64,000 nt of DNA from Glandiceps talaboti (GCF_964340395.1 NC_135552.1:22005681-22069680); one strand, 5' to 3'. Counted from the stretch's first letter, positions 12,625-24,199 are shown. Program-made: numbers and translations. The notes: generated by a model not told the origin, from the sequence alone.

Positions 12625-12804
12625 TATTCAGGTTCAGATAAGCTCTAATATAAACAGTTTAAATTTGGGGATAATATCTTATTCACGCCAACTTTCTATT
12701 TATATGATAATGATCAAAAGAAAGTATTTGGGAAAACAATTGCAGAATATAATATTATCCCCAAATTTAAACTGTTTATATTAGAGCTTATCTGAACCTG
12801 AATA
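12625..12804. mobile_element. Foldback/MITE-like element with 53-bp perfect inverted arms
   Basis: Arms 12625-12677 and 12752-12804 are exact reverse complements, starting TATTCAGGTTCAGATAAGCT and ending at GGGGATAATAT, around a 74-nt centre. Total 180 bp. No coding capacity. Perfect arms imply a young insertion. Beyond a possible TA the target-site duplication is not clear, so the superfamily is left open. Confidence 0.8.
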
Positions 12805-13011
12805 GGTCATTCCTATATTATATCGCTCTGTTCGTTCAAAGAGGTACACAGTTTTAGTTGAAAATTTATACATGCAATTTTTTACTGTACATAATGAGAT
12901 ACTATTGATTGAGTTCGAATTACTAATAGGTACTCACTTTTAAGGATTATATCTCATTGTTTCAATCGGCTAGAATTCCACGTGAACCTCCTCCAAATCA
13001 CGTCAAGATTT

Positions 13012-13065
13012 TTCGATGTTTAACGGAGGAAAAATAAATTCGATGTTTAACGGAGGAAAAATAAA
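13012..13065. repeat. Two perfect 27-bp tandem repeats
   Basis: The unit beginning TTCGATGTTTAACGGAGG occurs twice back to back (13012-13038, 13039-13065). Confidence 0.9.
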
Positions 13066-13106
13066 CTCTGGTTTGCAAGAATGGAATATTCGGGACACAA
13101 AAATCG

Positions 13107-13271
13107 GTATGTATGTATGTATGTATGTATGTATGTATGTATGTATGTATGTATGTGTGTGTGTATGTATGTATGTATGTATGTATGTATGTATGTATGT
13201 ATGTATGTATGTGTGTGTGTGCGTGCCTGTATGTATGTATGTATGTATGTATGTATGTCTGTATGTATGTA

Positions 13272-13312
<41 letters not shown>

Positions 13313-13314
13313 TT
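13107..13314. repeat. (GTAT)n-(GTCT)n compound microsatellite
   Basis: Long array with GTGT interruptions. It creates apparent open frames on both strands made only of Tyr-Val-Cys-Met or Ile-His-Thr repeats. Confidence 0.96.
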
Positions 13315-13489
13315 CTTTAATACTGTGAACACTATATCTCGAAATCCCCAGCATCAATTCTGATGAAACTTGCTTTACATATTCTTATTGTTATGGAGAG
13401 CTGAATAGGTTTAGGGCGAATGTTTGCTTCAGATCATTTGATACACATATTGACGATAGCAAGACGCACATAAAAAGCTTATTGATGTA

Positions 13490-13935
13490 CACAGTTTTCA
13501 GTTTTAATGAATAATTTCCATAATTAATTATTTCGGCAATAACGCTTTATCTGAAGAATTCAAATTTCATGTAATTAGGTACATACATTGAAAAACACAT
13601 GTAACTCATTAATGTACCGTTTGCTTTTAGGTGGGTCATTTGCATAATTAGTGATTTCGGTAATTAAACAATATCTTATAAGAATGAACGCTTTAAGTTT
13701 AATATAATTTGCAACATGCATTGACTATTTAAGAAGCGAGTGCTTGCTTTTGATTTTAAAGTCATTTGCATATAATTAATGGTTTTGTTAATTACGCAAT
13801 ATTTTCAAGGATGCAAGCTTCAACTTTCATGTAATGTACGTACATTGACGATAACATTTACGCTTGTGTCTTGATTTAAGTTTTGTGTCCATTCATTTGC
13901 ATAATCAATAATTCTTAGTAACTAGCTAGGCAAAT
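13490..13935. repeat. Degenerate ~128-bp tandem repeat, four units
   Basis: A motif close to CATTTGCATAATTAATGATT recurs near 13510, 13637, 13765 and 13897 (spacing about 127-132). Each is followed by sequence resembling a GTAATTA-type stretch and a TTTCATGTAATT-type stretch. The units are strongly diverged, so the array is old. Confidence 0.6.
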
Positions 13936-14704
13936 CTATTTCATATAATTGGGTGTATTCACTGATGATAATTGAGGGCATGTGTCAGATATATCTAAAT
14001 GGTGTGCGTTTTAAAATTTTAATGGGTGACGCTCTGGGGTGACGATAGGGAACTTGCAAACCCGCCATGTTGAATGTTGCATCATGGGAAATGTGATAAT
14101 AAATACTAATCAATTAGTATTGTAAACAATGTTGATACATTGTTTGTAACCACATATAATCAATTCATAGTTACCCTGACCATTGTGGGAGGTTTGTTTT
14201 ATCAGTAGCTCCAGATTAGGTATTACGACAACCACAGATAATCCCATAGTCCTTTGCATCTGAGCATGCTCAGTCTGGATTGCAAGTTCCCTATTTAGGG
14301 TAGTATTTTAAAAGACAATACAAACTCCAAATCTTATATAATGTGACCTATATACATCTGTTGTAGATCGTTATCGCTTGGGTCGATATCTATCCAGTGA
14401 TGATGTGCGTAGTTTTATAGTGAATTACTTTTGGTCAATTGGCAATATTTGCTCAGTAAGCGCTGTTCCGGCAACGCTCATGCGAAACCCGTAAAATGCA
14501 ATTTCTTCAAATATCACATAATACAGTTAATAACAATGGTAAAACGCACTTAATCATGCATGTTGCAAAGCCAAAGGTCTTATAATTGGTATATGCATAC
14601 TTAAACAACAATCCGGAAGCAATCAGTTTACGCTTGCTTCATCATGCAATACGTTTCATAAAAGTGACGACTCCTTTTACACCCTGTAACGAATGAAGAA
14701 CTCG
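13936..14704. other. Intergenic DNA between ACS copies
   Basis: No gene. The stretch GGGAACTTGCA near 14050 is mirrored by TGCAAGTTCCC near 14280, a weak inverted repeat about 240 bp apart that could mark another small element. Nothing else recognised. Confidence 0.4.
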
Positions 14705-14814
14705 TGACATTGAAAACCACCCACGTGTTCCAAACTGCCAATCATATCAATGCGATCGAACATTCAGTGCAGTTTTGAACGCTTTGAAAATATATGTGAC
14801 ATGACCCCGAGTAA
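14705..14814 (+). pseudogene. Vestigial third ACS promoter and leader, cut at the start codon
   Basis: Matches the proximal upstream block of both ACS genes: CATTGAAAACC, the E-box CACGTG at 14722-14727, then CAAACTGCCAATC and ATGACCCCGAGTAA. In ACS1 the same sequence reads ATGACCCGAGTAAAATGG, where AAAATGG holds the start codon. Here similarity stops at GAGTAA, where the 14815-15847 element begins, and no ACS coding sequence follows before the promoter of copy 2. I read it as the remains of a third tandem copy. Confidence 0.62.
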
Positions 14815-15310
14815 GGGAGCCTTCAGTATTTACAAGGGGGGGCGGAGGAAATCACACATGGTATGTTCAATAAAACATGACCCTCCCCCTCATTCTCCAT
14901 TTGTAAAAAGTGACCCTCCCCTTTGTCCCATTTTGTAAAACATGACCCTCCCCATGACAATTGCATATACTGAAAGTTAATCAATATTCTCATTATGTGT
15001 ATACATACAAATGAAATGATTTTGACTCTATTAGAATGCAATATTTGTACATATAAAGTGACAAACAGTAAAAGACTGACTAGTTACCTTTCTCTTACAA
15101 TCATACACAATCTAGTTAGTATCTAAAATGTGCTTTCCATGTTGTGCATACTCTGTCTGACTTGGTCACTCGTAAAAGTTCCCTGATATCATTGTCATCA
15201 TCATCACCTCACCTTCAGTATTGCCATCAGTGTCACGTTAATCTGACTCACTGTCACTACTTGAGTCAGTACATGTATCACTGTCCGTGTTCTCTGTGAC
15301 GTTAAAAACT

Positions 15311-15349
<39 letters not shown>

Positions 15350-15847
15350 CTGCTACCATCACCATCATATTTTAACGAACATGCACGGACAGTGTGAAAT
15401 CAAATCAAATCAAGGTGAGATAGTACACTCAACAATATGCATCGTTTTATTAAACAATTTTCCAACAATATATGTAGTTTTATTTTTTGTATTTTGGCAT
15501 GTAAAGTACTCGTAAAAATAAATGTTGAGTGCTCATTTCACTTTTACATCTCAAAACACACAAAACAACCCTTACCAAAATGAAACGGTAAAAAGTATGC
15601 TTAAAGTGTACTTATTCTATACTTGAAGTATACTTTGGAATGTCAAGCACCTTTCAATTATACTTAAAATATACTCAAAAATTATAAATTGACAATAAAT
15701 GAATTTTCAATTTGGTAACAAAACTACGGATTGTAAAATGTGACCTTCCCCAAACATTGTAATGCAAAATATGACCCTCCCCCAAGAACAGGTTTGTAAA
15801 ATGTGACCCCCGAATTCCTCCGCCCCCTGTAAATACTGATGACTCCC
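14815..15847. mobile_element. PIF/Harbinger-like nonautonomous element, ~1.03 kb, TAA target duplication
   Basis: The ends are inverted: the left begins GGGAGCCTTCAGTATTTACA and the right end, read in reverse complement, begins GGGAGTCATCAGTATTTACA; both continue into a G-rich GGGGGCGGAGGAA. The element is flanked by TAA at 14812-14814 and 15848-15850. A 3-bp TWA duplication with GGG-starting ends is the Harbinger pattern. The inside holds tandem-like CCCTCCCC-containing repeats and an (ATC)n array at about 15309-15348, with no transposase. Related copies occur at about 18010-18495, 23134-23850, 36891-37607, 46174-46887 and about 59480-59615. Confidence 0.72.
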
Positions 15848-15947
15848 TAAAAAAGTAATAACAATCAACTTAACATTGAAAACCGACCACGTGTTTAAAA
15901 CTGCCTGACAAGGTGAACAAAGGTTTGACCTCTATGACTCTGGTAAA
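15848..15947 (+). promoter_or_regulatory. Proximal upstream block of ACS copy 2
   Basis: Almost identical to the block before ACS1, including GAAAACCGACCACGTGTTT with E-box CACGTG at 15888-15893. It starts immediately after the Harbinger-like element, so the distal promoter of this copy has been replaced by transposon sequence. Confidence 0.5.
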
Positions 15948-17642
15948 ATGGCGTACACAGCAAGGCGTTTGACCAAGAGCTACTTCCACCGCCCTGGTAA
16001 GGCTGCATTTTGTGGCCGAACTTTCAGTCAATTATTCGATGAACATGCAACTTTGTATCCCGACCATGAAGCTCTAGTATTTTGCGAGGATAATACCAGA
16101 ATATCATACAGTAAGTTGATGAGAGACACGTTGGCTCTGTCTCATGGGTACATGTCATTGTCCTCACAACAAGGGGATCGGATTGGTTTATGGTTAGATG
16201 AGAGTTATGGATTTATAATCAGTAATATGGCCGCGATTCGGTCTGGTTTAATACCTGCCTTGATTCCATTGAAAATCACCAGAGAGCAACTGTGTTACAT
16301 CGTAAATAAAGTCAAATGCACGGCTCTGATTGTTGGCCCAGACCAGTATGATATACTACTAGAGATATGCCCTGAACTGAAAGGTAACGTTTCACCCTGC
16401 TTCCATTTAAACAAGCTTCCGACTCTTCAGCACGTTCTGGTCACTCATTCTAAGTCTCCAAAAGCGGACGTATTTGTAACTGATTTAAAATCTTTGATGA
16501 GTGACGGGATACCAACAGAAATGTCATGTGTCGAAGCAGATCCGGACGACGTTTGCTTCATTGCCTTCACATCAGGCAGTACAGGGCTCCCAAAAGCAGT
16601 TGCCATATCTCACCGGGCAATTATCGAAGGTTCAAAAGTCGTTGCCGACTTGCTTATTCCAACAGCAGATGTCAAAGGTGAACAACATATAAAGATGGTT
16701 ATCTCGGAACCTTTCGCAAGTTTTGTAATAGTAAACCGAGAAATACTCCTGGCTCTCCATAAGATGACACTCATAATACCTAAGAATAAGGAACTCGCAA
16801 CCATTCTTAGCACTATTCAACAAGAAGGGGCTACAGCGACGACATTTTGGCCTCATCATGTATTTGAATTCAAGGAAATACAGACTACTCACAAGTATGA
16901 TCTGTCATCGCTTGTTAAATGCATTGTTGGCGGAAACGTCATTCCTATGGAAGTATTGCGAGAGATAGCTGAAGTTCTACCGTCCACCATAAACCTTGTT
17001 TATGGTTCAACTGAGTCCGTGCTTATCAGCTCCCACTCCTGTGATTCTTCTCAAGAATCGAAAACAACAACTGTTGGTACCCCAGTAGATAATGTTGAAG
17101 TTAAAATTGTCAAAGGATTACAGATTACAGATGTTGATACTCCTGGGGAAGTTTGTGCTCGGAGCCCGTTTATGTTTACCTGCTATTGGGATAACGAAGA
17201 GAAAACCAAAGAGGTAAAGACGTCATCAGGATGGTATCACACTGGGGACATCGGGATAATGGACGAAACTGGATGTCTAAGTATTCTTGGACGAAAGGAT
17301 GACATGATAATCAAAGGTGCCTTCAACATCTATCCAGCTGAGATTGAACACCAACTTGTCGGCTACCCAGGCGTGAAGTATGTCCAGGTAGTTCCAGTTC
17401 CAGACAAGAAATTCGGCAACGAGATATGTCTCTGTTTGTGTGCAGATTTGTCTGCTCAAAGTGAGACTGAAGATGGACGACACACAAAAGTACTAGACTA
17501 CCTAAGAGACCGTATCCCTGATTTCCATTTACCAAAATACGTATTTACCTTCGATACGTTCCCTTTCACACGGACTGGGAAAATCCAAAGGAATGAATTG
17601 GCCAAGTCAGCTTTGAAGAGAATAGAACTTAGCCCCAACTAA
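15948..17642 (+). CDS. Acyl-CoA synthetase (AMP-forming), tandem copy 2
   Basis: Intronless frame of 564 codons, paralogous to the gene at 10787. All ANL motifs are present: TSGSTGLPKA, YGSTES, WYHTGDIG, GRKDDMIIKG and the C-terminal lysine in RTGKIQRNE. The first ~235 residues and residues ~420-550 differ from copy 1 at only a few positions. The middle (about 239-392), which in this fold contributes much of the acyl-substrate pocket, has diverged heavily (for example IVNREILLALHKMTLIIP against VIKITLLAMNLMTVIIP). The two enzymes therefore probably prefer different acids. Function as acyl-CoA ligase is firm from motifs; chain length and compartment are not known. Confidence 0.95.
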   Translation: MAYTARRLTKSYFHRPGKAAFCGRTFSQLFDEHATLYPDHEALVFCEDNTRISYSKLMRDTLALSHGYMSLSSQQGDRIGLWLDESYGFIISNMAAIRSGLIPALIPLKITREQLCYIVNKVKCTALIVGPDQYDILLEICPELKGNVSPCFHLNKLPTLQHVLVTHSKSPKADVFVTDLKSLMSDGIPTEMSCVEADPDDVCFIAFTSGSTGLPKAVAISHRAIIEGSKVVADLLIPTADVKGEQHIKMVISEPFASFVIVNREILLALHKMTLIIPKNKELATILSTIQQEGATATTFWPHHVFEFKEIQTTHKYDLSSLVKCIVGGNVIPMEVLREIAEVLPSTINLVYGSTESVLISSHSCDSSQESKTTTVGTPVDNVEVKIVKGLQITDVDTPGEVCARSPFMFTCYWDNEEKTKEVKTSSGWYHTGDIGIMDETGCLSILGRKDDMIIKGAFNIYPAEIEHQLVGYPGVKYVQVVPVPDKKFGNEICLCLCADLSAQSETEDGRHTKVLDYLRDRIPDFHLPKYVFTFDTFPFTRTGKIQRNELAKSALKRIELSPN

Positions 17643-18009
17643 ATGATACATACATCATCTAAACATCATCTGTAATTAGTCCAGAAGTAAGTTTTACAAA
17701 ATAAGTATGGGTGTATATACTCGGATTTTATCTATACAGTCACGGAAACTTCAAATTGATGGAGTAAATTCATGATTCACGTTGAAAATTAAGGGCAAGG
17801 TCATGCGTTAGTGTCTTATCAGAAAAGGTCACATCTGATAACAATGGTGTAGACAATTGGATGGCGACACCATGAACAAAGCTTCCAAGGTTATTGACAA
17901 AATTCAATTTGACCTCAGATGAAGGTCAAGGTCAAGGTCAAAAGTCAGTCTGAATAAAAAGTTCGCCTCTAACAATATGGATGTCCATAGGATATTTATA
18001 TGTATCATG
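17643..18009. other. ACS2 3' flank
   Basis: Noncoding. A short run of GGTCAA-type hexamers (GGTCAAGGTCAAGGTCAAAA) lies near 17927-17945. No gene seen. Confidence 0.4.
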
Positions 18010-18094
18010 ATAAAAATTTGATATGTGCATCTGATCTGACTCACTGGTACTAGTACATGTATCACTGTCCGTGTTCTCTATGACATTCAAAACT

Positions 18095-18148
<54 letters not shown>

Positions 18149-18495
18149 CCATCAAATTTTAACAACAACATTCACGTACAGTGTGAGTGATAAGGTGAGA
18201 TGGGTACACTCAACAAAATGCATCGTTTTATTAAACAATTTTCTTACAATATATGTATTTTAATTTTTGTATTTTCGCATGTAAAGAACTCGTAAAAATA
18301 AATGTTGATTACATCTCAAAACACGCAAAACAAATTGACAAGATTTGAATCTTCTATTCGATCACAAAACTACGGATTGTAAAGTGTGACCCTTCCCAAA
18401 CATTGTAATGCAAAATATGACCCTCCCCCAAGAACAGGTTTGTAAAATGTGACCCCCCGATTCGATTCCTCCGCCCCCTGTAAATAATGAAGCCT
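18010..18495. mobile_element. Right half of a second Harbinger-like element related to 14815-15847
   Basis: Parallels 15240-15847: the TGACTCACTG and ACATGTATCACTGTCCGTGT segments, an (ATC)n array at about 18097-18147, GACCCTCCCCCAAGAACAGG and the terminal CCTCCGCCCCCTGTAAATAA. It ends at about 18495. A left terminus is not found, so it is truncated. Confidence 0.65.
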
Positions 18496-19423
18496 CCCTT
18501 ATTTTCACTCGTGATTCAGTTTATTCTGCTGTATTTGCATTTTGTATTTGTATTTGGATGACAGATGACAGATGGATGTTGTCCAGCGGCCATTTTAGGA
18601 CGCATAAGAGTTGAGGTACAACTCTCACTGAGCAGCTTTTCTTGTTTTTCTTGACGTATATTCAGCCAGTTGTTTATGTTGTTCTTGTTCATTATGTAGA
18701 TATACCAAATTATGGGATAAAGAATTATGTCATCTTACAGTGCTGACAATCGAAGTATGGCCTATTTTAAAATCCTGCAACATATAAATACATTACCAAA
18801 ACATATCTTTCCCTTTGTCCGAAATCTATTAAATGCTAGATAGAAGATGTGCTGCAAACTTCAGTACCGATATATATGTTGCAGTATTTCATCCTTCATA
18901 CCTACATATGATTGTAATGATTTCCAGGTGATATATAAATGCTTTGTGTAGTACGATGAAAATGGTACCCGTAAAAGGTCCACAGCACAAGTTGAAGCTG
19001 TGTGTATTTATTTGCATTATCAGCATGATAATTACAGAATAGTTATCTAAAACTGGCAAGCTCAAATGTAACTTGTTCATTTATAATTTCTAGTTATCGT
19101 TATACATTTCCAGTACTTCTTTTCAAGGAAGTAAATACTAAAACGGTCAAAACAGACTCAGATACATGCGAAAGACAAACACAACTGTATAACATGAAAA
19201 TATGAAAGTACTTGTCTGTAGGAGACGTACTGAAAAAAATGACCAACTGTTCCTCTCATAATGAATATGCTAATTATACTAATTTGTATGCACGGATTTT
19301 GCCCAAATGCAATCAGTACTTGGAGAATTGTAACAAATATTACAAAAATGTAAATTAGGACAATCTGCATAATCGTTGATATAATTTGCTATTGTCTGAA
19401 AAGACCATTTTCAATAATGACAA
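18496..19423. other. Intergenic DNA before the lectin cluster
   Basis: No gene, repeat or element recognised. Confidence 0.4.
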
Positions 19424-19805
19424 AATACTTGACAGATGTGTGCGACACAAATTAAGCCCTAGTGCGAAAGGCACTCGCATTAATGCGATAGTCTGAGGTA
19501 TTATAATTAAATAAGCATAGCTATTAACATAATTCCTTTCGCTTCAGTCTTCACTACATAGGAACAAACGTATGGGAGCACTGTCAGATCATAGTTGGTT
19601 TTGATTTAAATATTCATAGAAAAACAGAGGAAAAAATAGTTTGCCTCACGGCCGTCTCAATGTAACTGACTTTATTTGCCTGCACTAAGCTTTCAGAGCA
19701 TGCGCGGGATCAGCCGTGTGCCTGTAGTTTTCAACGGATTTGTTTGCAGAGACTGTGCGAGTTTTATTCTTACTTTGTCTGCTGCATCATTATAAGACAA
19801 ACACA
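19424..19805 (+). promoter_or_regulatory. 5' flank and leader of lectin A
   Basis: This stretch is repeated before lectins B (from about 28710), C (from about 42580) and D (from about 50130), including GACAAAATACTTGACAGATG, AGTTTGCCTC, TTTCAGAGCATG and ATTCTTACTTTGTCTGCT just before the ATG. It probably holds the promoter and 5' UTR. No TATA element is clear, and the start site is unknown. Confidence 0.45.
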
Positions 19806-22800
19806 ATGGCTCATGATTCTACCTGTCGGCATGTAACGTTGGCATTACTGGTGTACTGGCTAGTGCTGAGCACTTTCATCATTTTAGGAATATTTTATCT
19901 TGGACGTTTAGAGGAAGGTAAGTAAACTAATCGTTACACTATTTGCCGTTAAACATGTTCCGACAATATGCAATGACAGGAACGTGGTCGCAAAACACAA
20001 AGTTGTTTCTTAGTCCACATGGATGGAAGGGGTGGGTAATTATATGTTTCTGTATGTTATGTGTGTCTGTCTTCCTGTCTGTTGTCAGTATCAGAAAAAT
20101 AATCGGACGGCTAGAATTAATTCATAATATACATTCAATGGGCTAGAGTACATTAATTTGTCAAATCCACCATTACTTTGTAGTATACATGTAATTGGAT
20201 TAATTAATGATACTCACAAACCAAATTTTTGGTTAACTTGTATTATATTCACAAACAAGTTTTTTCATCAGTGGTCCAGCAGCTCACTTACTTTTGAATA
20301 GAAATGATAATGTTCCATATGTCGTATACATGATATGGGTGTGGCTCGCAAAGTATTGGATACTTTGTACATTTTGTATTAATCAATGGTGCCGCAGAAA
20401 TCTGTCAATTGCCAGGGATATGATTTATGTACTGTATTGGTATTTGTATGATTGAATACGAAGTTGTAGTCACAATGCTTTAAATTTGTTGTCAATGTAT
20501 GAAAGGGATTTAGTCTTTAGAAAGTTACAAACACATCAAAGGCAGGGGACACTGTTTATAAAGAACAAGCATAAGTTTCCTGCATGATTCTTTGCAACAA
20601 TTTCAATTCAATTTACAAGAGGTTTTGGTTGATCTAGTCAATCTGTATTTTAATTTAGGGTGATTTACAATTGAGATACTTTCTGCCATTAAAATGTAAA
20701 ACAAAATTTTAGAGGAAAATAATGCGAGCAGCAAAATATGATCAAGTATATGAAGCAAAAACATCCCACTGCTAATGCCACAATTACAGTGAACATTGTT
20801 AACGTTTTTGTTTCATAAAGGAAAATGCCATTGTAGTGATGATGGGTCCAGATATAACTTCATCAAGTCACCATGGTCTACAGGAAAGAAAATAACAGTG
20901 ACAACGCCAGCTACCATACCGACTACTAGTAGCACCAACACTCCAATTAAGATGATGTCAACGGTAGTCTCACCGAGTGCTAACACGCCACCTAAGGTAA
21001 TGTCAATGGTAGTCTCACCGAGTGCTAACAAGCCAACCGAAACTAAGTCTGTAGTAAAGACACCAAATACCAATACGCCAACAACAACCGATGTATTTAC
21101 ACCGCCGAATACCTGTCCACCATTCAAGACAAATGCAGGTAGATAATATTACTATCAATAAACAAATAAATTAAATTATATAATCAACGCCTTGTATAGG
21201 GTTATTAATATGAGTTTACAAATGCATATCATTACAGAGAATACTATTTCATTTGTTTATTTGTGTATGCGCTTTGAAAGTGTATATTTGAATGCCTTAG
21301 CACATACTAGAGATGAAAAAGGAACACTTCAAATTCAAAGAGGATGTTGAAGACTTTTCTACCCGTGACTTAAGATATTGAATATTCTATATTCAATATA
21401 GAAAGAGCTTTGATGTTGTTATGTAAAGAAATGAAGTAGATAAAAGATAAATAAATATCCCTTCACTTACAAAATGACGAATTGACATGGACGACCCTGT
21501 CATCAAAACTCTGACCATAATTCCAGGATTTTTCTTAAAGGTTTGATGTGATTATTTCGTCATTTATTTCGATGGTATTTAGGAAACTCACTATAATACT
21601 CACATCATCCTTTGTACATCTGTTGCGTTCTGTATGTTCCACGGAGAGTTGACGAGGTATAAAGGGTTTTGTGCCGCTATAGCTGTGCCTGGGCTGCCGG
21701 TAATAGAGAACACAGTGAGAAAGCGCGATATAAAAACTAACATTATCATTCTGTTGAAATGCTAACCAATGTAGTCTTAGTACTTAGGTCTACCTATTAT
21801 GGCATACTAATTATAAATTTGTTTTAATGATGTTACCAGAGGGTGAAGCTGGGTGGCAACAGTACCAATCGTCCTGCTATTATTTCTCAACTGAAAGGAT
21901 GACATGGCATGATGCCCGTAGGTATTGTCAAACTATGTCAGCTGACCTTGTTAAGGATGATAACCAATCTCTGAATGACTTCCTGACTTGGTATATAAAG
22001 ACGATGGATTTTAGCAACTGTATTCCATTATACATATGTAATTATTCAATTGGACTGTTCTACGAGGTTAGTGAATTATATGCATAATTATTTGGTTGGA
22101 TCAGATGTACAGCCATTACAGAGTGGAAGAATAGTTTTATATTGTCTTTTTAAGTTGACGTCAGATTCCACATCCACTATTTCTTGGGAGACCACGATTT
22201 TCGCGATTTTATTATTATTTTTCTCGAATATGTAAAAAAAGATTAAGGGTCGGGTAACCAGAACCAAACAACAGTGTCATTAGGCCTAATTAAAACTCTA
22301 TAGTCACTCTGTTTTGGTAGTAGGTCCCTTGATTAGTAAGCTGTTGTACATAACGACTCAACTATATCAGGCTTATCATATATTTATGTCACAAATTATA
22401 TGAAATTTGAAGCGTTCACAAAGATATTGAAGAATTACCAAAAAGAACTATTAATGCAAATGACTTAATTAATTGCCATTATGCTCATGAAAACCGTGGG
22501 ATATAATAGTAACATTTGTATTTATTCCTTAAAGGAACTAAAATGTATAAATGTTGGCTAAATGACTAAGAATCATTAAATTACACTGATTACTATGGTA
22601 AACGAACAAAAAAAAAGATTTGATTGTTGTGTGATGCGAAACTTAGACGTATTGCCTGTGTGCAAACTGTTTTGAGCAATTTCCCCATCCATTTTTCACG
22701 GAGAACGTTTTGCCTCTAGTTTCTATGACAACCGTTAATTTTGAGTAATAAGGATTTTCTAGAGTGTTGTGGAGGTTTCCCTACCCCACACAACTAATAA

Positions 22801-23088
22801 CTTACACACTCTCATTCCTGCTAACATAACATGTGTCTTCAGCAGTTCTTCTTCTTATGTGTACAGCCTGGTGTTGGGTATGTATGGACAGATGGCACAC
22901 ACCTAGATGCGAACTTTCAACCATGGGCGCCAGGAGAACCAAACGATGGTTTTGTTAGCAAATCAGTTCAACTCGAATTACGAACTCAAGGGCCAATTTT
23001 CGGATGGAATGACGTTCCGTTCACGTTTGATGTTAAACATTGGTATTTCATATGTGAGAAACCCGTCGGAATACCTACGCCACTTTAA
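19806..23088 (+). CDS. Type II membrane C-type lectin, copy A
   Basis: Four exons: 19806-19917, 20821-21138, 21840-22066 and 22867-23088, in phase across GT-AG introns, 292 residues. A nine-residue cytosolic tail (MAHDSTCRH) precedes one membrane segment (about 10-32, ALLVYWLVLSTFIILGIFYL) and no signal peptide, so type II topology. Residues 38-143 are a Ser/Thr/Pro-rich stalk with 15-residue repeats (MSTVVSPSANTPPKV type), probably O-glycosylated. Residues ~148-284 are a C-type lectin domain: SCYYFS, TWHDARRYC, SIGLFYE, YVWTDGTHLD, EPND (243-246), WND (266-268) and WYFICEK. EPN plus WND is the mannose-type calcium site. The outer disulfide pair C173/C282 is kept; the usual inner pair is replaced by S252 and F271. 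The Cys found at residue 145 in copies B and C is absent here. Ligand unknown; such receptors usually bind glycans at the cell surface. Confidence 0.86.
21640..21765 (+). mobile_element. SINE 3' fragment in lectin A intron 2
   Basis: GGAGAGTTGACGAGGTATAAAG through GCTGCCGGTAATAGAG to GCGCGATATAAAAAC parallels the tail of the 9877-10205 SINE. Equivalent fragments sit in intron 2 of B and C, so it predates the duplications. Confidence 0.6.
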
Positions 23089-24199
23089 AGGAACTAAATG
23101 AACCAATGATATTTTGAAAATGATTCATTGTAAGGGAGCGTTCATTTACAAGGCGGAGGGCCAGTGGATCCGGAACTAGGGGTCACTTTTTACAAATCTG
23201 CTCTAGCCGAGGGCCATATTTTAGAAAATGGGATGGGGGAGGGGGTCACATTTTACTGTGACTCATTGTATAGCCCAACATTGCATTATTTTGGGGTTTA
23301 GTCATCACATCTCTACCACCAGTTCCAAATCCCATTGCTGCCATTTGGGTTATCAGCCTATATAAATCAAATTGCTGTTGACAACCAATGTAATTAATTA
23401 TTTGTCAGTTGTGGTGGGAGGAGAGGAGTGGGTCTCACTGGTGTAAAACGGAAGCAGTTGGACAAGATACTATGGATAATGTTGTGGTGATCCTGACCTT
23501 GGTTCGAACATCAGGAGTGTGAGCTTGCCAATCTAATCATTGGGAGATGTGACCTTCAGCTCATCCATATGAGATCCAAAAACATGTATTTATTAATGGG
23601 AAATAACCAATGCCTTTAAGACTTTTAAGATTGGTGGCAGCGGTGGGATTAAATCTTTACCAGTGATTCTGTGACTTGTGTCCTTTTACATCTCTGACAG
23701 CATTTTAATAATTATTTTGAACTACTGTAATGGAGGGGGTTCATGTTTTAGAGAATGAAAGTTGAGGGATTTTGGGGAGGGTCTCATTTTATGCAACAGT
23801 CCGAACCTGATTTCTCCCAGCCCTCCCCCTTGTAATTACTGAAAGCTCTCTAACAAAACATGAGATCATAAATCCGCGTCTGTCGTATATCCATGTGGAA
23901 AGTTATTTATATGTACTGCAAAGGTATTTACGTTAAATATAATTTGTTTGATTATTTTAAAAAAAAATTATCTCATTTGTTAAGTGAATAGTTACTTTCA
24001 TTATATAAGTGCATACAATCAGTTATAGGGTGTTCATGTGACAGGCAATATTAACTTGTTCAGTCATGTCCACACAAATTGGTAAATTGTTTACATATCC
24101 ATGTACCCTCTCAGTTTACCAGTCAGAGATAACTTCTAATATTGATCATTTTCTCTAAAACAAATGCTTGTCAGTGAGACTTACAGTGATGTCCTTAAA
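23089..24199. other. Lectin A proximal 3' flank
   Basis: Noncoding. It holds the Harbinger-like element 23134-23850 and then sequence repeated after lectins B and C (for example TTGTTCAGTCATGTCC). Confidence 0.6.
23134..23850. mobile_element. Harbinger-like MITE in lectin A 3' flank
   Basis: Left end GGGAGCGTTCATTTACAAGG; right end (reverse complement) GAGAGCTTTCAGTAATTACA followed by AGGGGGAGGG. TAA duplications lie at 23131-23133 and 23851-23853. The same insertion is found after B's distal last exon and after C, so it was present before the lectin genes multiplied. Confidence 0.7.

Noticed and set aside
20813-21127. Minus-strand frame opposite lectin exon 2, also at 30211-30471 and 44076-44378
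   Set aside because: Shadow of the repetitive Ser/Thr/Pro stalk exon on the other strand.
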